64,000 bases of DNA from Uloborus plumipes (taxonomy: Eukaryota > Arthropoda > Arachnida > Araneae > Uloboridae). The notes beneath the pieces are model-generated. The model saw only the letters and a list, made by a program, of their open reading frames with translations, did no database searches and was not told the DNA's origin. Position 1 is the first letter of the stretch. Each line of letters starts with the position of its first letter. The stretch covers positions 16,686-80,685 of the forward strand of contig JAXGGA010005161.1 in NCBI GenBank assembly GCA_038373865.1, given 5' to 3'. Below are positions 58,745 through 64,000 of the stretch, piece by piece. Made by a program: the position numbers and the translations under genes.

Positions 58745-59459
58745 TAGAGATGCAAAAAACCCGTAGTTTTTGAGAGCCGGGAAAAAACCCGGGAATTTCG
58801 GGGAAAAAACCCGGGAATTTCGGGGAATAAACCCGGAATTTTGGGGAACATTGGGAATTTTGACTGTAAACAAACATAGTAATTTTATCTACATAGTTGT
58901 TATGCCTAATGTATGAGTAAAATATAAAGACTTCGTCATTATTTGAGTTAAAAATGCAACAACTTTCAAAACAGTACTGTTATTAAGTGTCATACCTTTG
59001 GAGCTCTTAAATAAAAAAGAGAGAGAAAAAAAAATATGCCAAAAAAAACATTGAAAAAACTTTTGTGTTAGTTATCTAAAAAAAAGTTATGTTAGTTTCA
59101 TTAAATACTAAACGCTTTATTTAAAAAAAAAAAATAAAAAAAACATCAATTAACACGCGTAGAAGCAATCTCAAATTGAAATTATACCCCGTGAAAAAAC
59201 AAACTCAAGATAGGATGGCCTCTTTCGCTTATTATTTTGAAATAATTTTCTGACAAGCAATTCCATGTACTGCAAAACATAACTATAGGAAATATCTTTG
59301 CATGTATCTAATTAGGGTAATAATTAAAAATTTTAAAAGCAGAATTTTTTAACAGTTTGAAAATTCCCAAAACTACCGGGAATTTTCAAAATTCCCTTCT
59401 CAAAACACCCGGTTTTTTCCCGGGAATAAACTGGGTTTTTTCCACTCTTTGCATCTCTA
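58745..59459. mobile_element. hAT-type element with TAGAGATGCAAA ends
   Basis: Starts TAGAGATGCAAAAAACCC, ends GGGTTTTTTCCA...GCATCTCTA. Perfect 8-bp duplication CTCAGGAC (58737-58744, 59460-59467). Both ends are packed with CCCGGGAATTT strings; the interior is AT-rich and non-coding. Confidence 0.9.
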
Positions 59460-59467
59460 CTCAGGAC

Positions 59468-61612
59468 TGTCGCAAGCTAAAACACGTGCAAAGCGGTTCA
59501 TGAATCTGATTTTAGTGTGCCCTTTTCATCACTTTTAAGTCACAGTTCCATACGTACTACTAGGGTGGAAAAAACCTGAATTAAACCCGAGAATAAACGT
59601 TTTGGAAGAGGAAAATAGAAATCTTTCAAAATAAGGGATTTTGAACTATTTCATGTACTTTTACCCAATGACTTTTTACCCTCTTTTCTTTTGTATCCTA
59701 CTACTCCCAAATTGCTTTACAATGAAGCTATCCGCAGAAAAAGAAAACAAATATATACAGGAGATTTTCAAAGCAAATAAAAACAGAAAAGGAGTACAAA
59801 ATGCTAGAGTCCTATATGAATACGTAGTATTCAGAGTACGGACAACAGGGTATCACTTTTCTATTGGTGGATGCATTGTTGAGTCCGCCGCAGGCTATGT
59901 CGCTTTTTCTCTCGTAGCTTTAACATGGAGCGGCCGATAGTAGTGTAAAAAAAAAACATTTTTTTCGGATAATTAAAGGCGAGTAAAACTTTTTTAATGC
60001 TTATATTACTATTCTATAATGTCTAAGCTATACGTATGTAGCTTTACTTTAGAGATTCTACTGGTATTTCTTTAATTATAACGTAGTTAAAATAGAAACA
60101 TGCTTCCCGGTGTGTTATTTACCATTCTAATACATCATTTTGGTATATTATTCTTACTATTTCTCTTTGAACCGATAGTTACAATGATAAACTTATTGAA
60201 AAACATTATTTTGAGCTAAGGGAAAGTTTAAATTGTGTGAAATTAATTTATTTTCACGAACGCTCTTGTCTTTGCTTTGGCGCGGTCTGTTCATGCTTGG
60301 CGACGAGTGGAAATTGGGAAGTAAGCGAGCATAAACATATTGTGATGTGTGTTCTAAACGTTGTTGCGTTTTTTTTTTTTTTTTTCTTATTCTAATGAAT
60401 GCCAGCTGATTCTGAAACCCAATTCAAGTAAGAATTTTGTTACGATTATTACTTTTCCTGTTTACTTCATTGATCAAAATGAATATTTAACCAATTTTAA
60501 TGTCCCTGAGCGACAAATTGTCCAAGTTGAATTTTGTCTATGCAACATACAAGTACTTGGTGCCGGATTGTTTTTTTTTTTTTTTCTTTTGAAAATATGT
60601 GTGGATGAAAGCACATTCTTTTGAAATTGCAGAATTATCAATGTTTGCTTCTGTGTGCTTTATCAAAAATTCCAATAGTGAAACTAGCAATGACCACATG
60701 AATTTACTGTAGCATTTGCGTTTGATAAGAAACACATCGCTTTGCTTAAAATTCAGATTTCATTTTTCTATTTCAAAAAATAAGAATTTGCATCAAAACC
60801 TGTGACAATTTTTGTTTCAGTGTGAGAATTAGTATTTTTCTTGTTTATTTCATAGGCAGAAATGTATTTATTCATCAATTTGAATGTTCCTAGAAACTAT
60901 AAAACTCCAAAAGTGTCTTCATACAATGAATTTTAAGAAAAATGATGTCATGTTAAGGATTTAGCAAAATTGGTGAACAGCGAAAAATATTTATATGAAT
61001 TTTTAATGCTTGCTACTTTGTTTTGAAGACACTTCATAGTTTGTGAAATGTTTATTACTTTATATTTGTAAAATCATTGAAAACTTGAGTTTTTATGAGA
61101 GAATCTATTTTTTATTTAAAATAACTATGAGCTTAGGTAAAACGCATTTTATCCCATAGCAGTGATTTCCAAAGCTAGCCCGCCATGTTGCGAGCAAAAT
61201 ACAATTAGTTCATTTAACTATTTTTTCTAATATGTTTATGCGTTTGTTTGTTTGCTTTTTCTGTATAATTATTTATTCATGTTCTGTATATTTTTAGAGC
61301 TTTAGTATTCATTACACAACATTATTATTGTGAGCTATGAAAATAAAAATTTATTCAAAACTCAATTAGAAATCAAAATGCTATCACCTTACTTCTACAA
61401 TCTTCTGTTTATATATGAATCCGAAAGGCCAATTTCGCATTCGATTTTAGAAATAAATGTCATACATACCACAATATAATATGCCATATAAAATATTATT
61501 TTAAGCTTAGAGATGTGTGTTAAAATCAAAGTTCTTGGAAGTTTTACTGACGTTTTTAATTAAAATATTGTTACTCGTCCTTCAATTTAATTATTTTTTA
61601 CGTTTTAGCAGT
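59468..61612. other. Upstream intergenic; no supported gene
   Basis: AT-rich with two GC-richer patches (59865-59940 and 60270-60345; the latter contains GGCGCGGTCTGTTCATGC) that could mark a promoter or first exon of a neighbour, but no splice-consistent coding exon was found. Confidence 0.35.
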
Positions 61613-61695
61613 GTAGCACCACGGACCCCCCTGGCATAGACTCAAGGACCCCTGGGGTCAGCGGACTCATATTATGGGAAACTCTGCCCCAGGGT
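61610..61695. mobile_element. Single end of a hAT-like element (tentative)
   Basis: GCAGTGTAGCACCACGGACC, CTCAAGGACCCCTGGGGTC and GGCATAG form the kind of GC-rich CAGTG...GGACCCC terminus seen in hAT elements. No partner end. Confidence 0.3.
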
Positions 61696-61867
61696 ATTGA
61701 AATAAATATTTGAAAGAGTAAAGGTATGTACAAACTTGCATTGTTGTAAGCTGCCGCATTTATATACTTAATACTGTGCTTTTTTTTTTTTTTTGTAAAC
61801 ATTCTGGTTTGCAGAAGTAGGAGTTGAATATTTTTAATTTCCTGCAAAGAATTTCTTGCTCTTTTAT

Positions 61868-63838
61868 GGGCCATTCCATGAAAAGTGAAACCAATTGGTC
61901 AAAAATTCATATTGAAGTTATGTTGCTATGTTATACATCATTTTAAAGCTTAAGATGTATATTTTAAGAATCCTGCATTGGTTTTTTGGTGAGAGTTAGA
62001 ATAATACTTGTTTTCTTAGTTGGAAGTACGATATTCACGAACTTGTAAAAATCAGAAAAAAGAACACATTTTCAAATGCACATTTCTCATCGAAAAATAA
62101 AAACAAAAATAACTACTTGTAGCACAATTTTAACTACTAAGACGGTACTATAATAATATGCATTCGTTAATTTCTTTTAAATTGATCTAAATGGTGTAAT
62201 TGAAGTTTGAAAAAAAGAAGTTTGATGTTACGTCTGTAACAAAAAAGAAGCAAAAGTTGTCATTACGTCCTAAAAAATCAAAATTAAAAAAAAACCCTTA
62301 ATGGTCCTTTTGGCAAATTCTTAGAGTAATTGCCCACCATAGTTAAAAATATTGCAAGTGATTTAGTTTTTAAATTAATGCTGTTACAGACGTAACATTT
62401 CGGACATAACAAATGGCTCTATGTTACGTCCGTAGCAAAAGTAAATTTCCAATTAAATAGGTAAAAAGCACAGGATGAGCAATACATGTATATAGCATAA
62501 TATGGTACGAGTACTTAAGTTTCTGGTATTCTGATTTTGAAATTTTTAATTATGTCGGCATGTAATTGAAATTTATTTCTTAAGATTAATAAAATACACA
62601 TATGGTATAACTGATTATAATTTATACCTCAACTGGCATTTTTTTGCTACGTCACATGGAAAGGGAGCTGTGAATGGAGTTGGGGGTATAGTCAAGCACC
62701 AGGTTTGGCAGAGAGCAAGATCTAGAACAGCATTTGTCAACGACGCTCCTTTTTTCAGTGTGCAATCTCCATTGCAGAAAAAGTTAAAATTATTTATATG
62801 CCCCAGGAAAATGTTTTAAAGATGACGCCAAAATTGGAAGAACGGTGGGCTAACATCGCGAATTTGCCAAAAGCCAGCGAAATGCATTGTTTTCGAACAG
62901 AATACGAAAATGCCGTTCGAATTTCGAGAACGTCGGACGAAAAAGGACACATTTTTTCATTCAAAAAAAAAAAAAATATCAAAATTGACCAACTGTCACC
63001 AAGAAGGTTAAATTTTAGTTTGGTACTAGTATTCTGCTATATCATCCAACATTTTCAAATTTTTAAGTTCTCCTAAGACCAATCACTGGTTCCAGGAAGG
63101 AATTTACTTTTCCCGATTTTTTTATGTAGCAGCCCCATTATGCATTAATTTTAAGAATACAAATAAATAAATTTGTGTGAAGGCCCTTCTAAACTTTTCT
63201 TGTGTCAATCTTTCTTGGAAATAATTGTCTTAAGATGCATTAATTTATTGTTACATATTGACATATCGGCATATGCTCTCAACTCCCCCAGACTTACCCA
63301 AATTTTCTAAAACTGTTACAGTATAACTTAAAATATTCAAATAATGTGTTAATTAATGCTACTGTATTGTTTTAGCACAAAAATCTTTGTTTATTCCTGC
63401 TTTAAAATACTGTTTTCTACTTTCAAATCAGAGATGTTACGTCTGTAACACCACTTTGTTTCGTCCGTAACAAGTTTATGAATTTTTTTCACAAATTCGG
63501 CAGTCAAAATCCACACAATCTTTATGGTTTTAGAAAGCTTGAAGTCTCTAGAACACGTATTTTTAAAAAAAAGTTCAAAATTTCCGTATAATTCAGAGGA
63601 ATATTGTAAGTTGTATGACATAGTCGAGTTTTTGCTGTTTTGTGAATTACGTCTGTAACAGGCAGTTTTTAATTTCTGTATTTTTTTGTAATTAAGCAAT
63701 CTGCACGCAAATTTAATGTAGCATAAACATCATCAAGTTACACTACAGGAAAAAAAAATGAAGACTTTCATCAGCCCAAACCAGAATTATTTGTGTTCAA
63801 AGTCTGCGATTGTTACGTCTGTAACGATGGAATTGCCC
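61868..63838. mobile_element. Inverted-repeat element with repeated GTTACGTCTGTAAC motif
   Basis: Left end GGGCCATTCCATG, right end CGATGGAATTGCCC (complement GGGCAATTCCATCG), with TTAT on both sides (61864-61867, 63839-63842). Exact copies of GTTACGTCTGTAAC or its complement lie at 62227, 62383, 63436 and 63812, with near-copies at 62423, 63458 and 63646. No transposase. Superfamily unknown. Confidence 0.6.
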
Positions 63839-64000
63839 TTATTGATTGTTGAACTTTTAAAGTGTGCACAGTACAATGATTCCATTATTTATTACATTAT
63901 AGGATGAAATGTAGTTTTTCAGAAAATGATCTCTCAATAAATACAGAAAAATACTGATAATTTATTTTTAGAGTGGCATAAAGATGATTGAAATAAAATT

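Noticed and set aside
59641..59940. 99-codon frame with a hydrophobic start
   Set aside because: The start looks like a signal peptide by composition only (AT-rich, Phe/Leu), the frame has no motif, and no splice-consistent exons join it.

Overview
The window is eukaryotic nuclear DNA: AT-rich, intron-rich, and dominated by transposable elements with only one recognisable host gene. The repeat mix (CR1-type LINEs, a Ty3/Gypsy element, Tc1/mariner, many hAT-type elements, piggyBac, PIF/Harbinger and pogo relics), the large introns and the base composition suggest an arthropod, possibly a spider or other arachnid. That taxonomic call is inference only.
The host gene is an OS-9 orthologue (ER lectin of the ERAD pathway) on the minus strand. 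I rebuilt 14 coding exons from the ATG at 57796 down to the stop at 10883. Every intron is GT-AG and every splice phase fits, giving 1836 bases, or 611 residues plus stop. A signal peptide, a single MRH lectin domain with all its sugar-binding residues, and the conserved C-terminal blocks are present. Only 1.8 kb of the 46.9 kb gene is coding.
Layout. 1-10.4 kb: flank downstream of OS9, with a (TA)n tract, a piggyBac-type MITE, a P-element-like remnant, a broken CR1 LINE interrupted by a hAT-type element, and a 187-bp triple tandem repeat. 10.9-17.4 kb: last two OS9 exons, whose intron holds a nearly complete Tc1 element and, 22 bp away, a mariner-like deletion derivative. 17.4-27.2 kb: intron 12, with a nest of elements. 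An outer hAT-type element (18667-26631, perfect 8-bp duplication) contains a second inverted-repeat element, which contains a full-length Ty3/Gypsy retrotransposon with identical LTRs and an unbroken Gag-Pol frame. A pogo/Tigger-type MITE sits in the same outer element. 27.4-32.1 kb: a foldback element, a decayed pogo-like transposase and a palindromic mariner. 32.6-57.6 kb: OS9 exons 1-9, with more CR1 3' ends, a second copy of the first hAT-type family, another nested pair of elements, and a tRNA-derived SINE. 57.8-64 kb: OS9 upstream region with two PIF/Harbinger-type MITEs (one carrying two TGACGTCA sites), a hAT-type element, and an unusual 2-kb inverted-repeat element with repeated copies of a 14-bp inverted motif, GTTACGTCTGTAAC.
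No bacterial genes, CRISPR array, rRNA or intact tRNA was seen. The most novel-looking features are the two elements with GGGYYATTCCA-type ends, the palindromic mariner, and the datable nest in intron 12.
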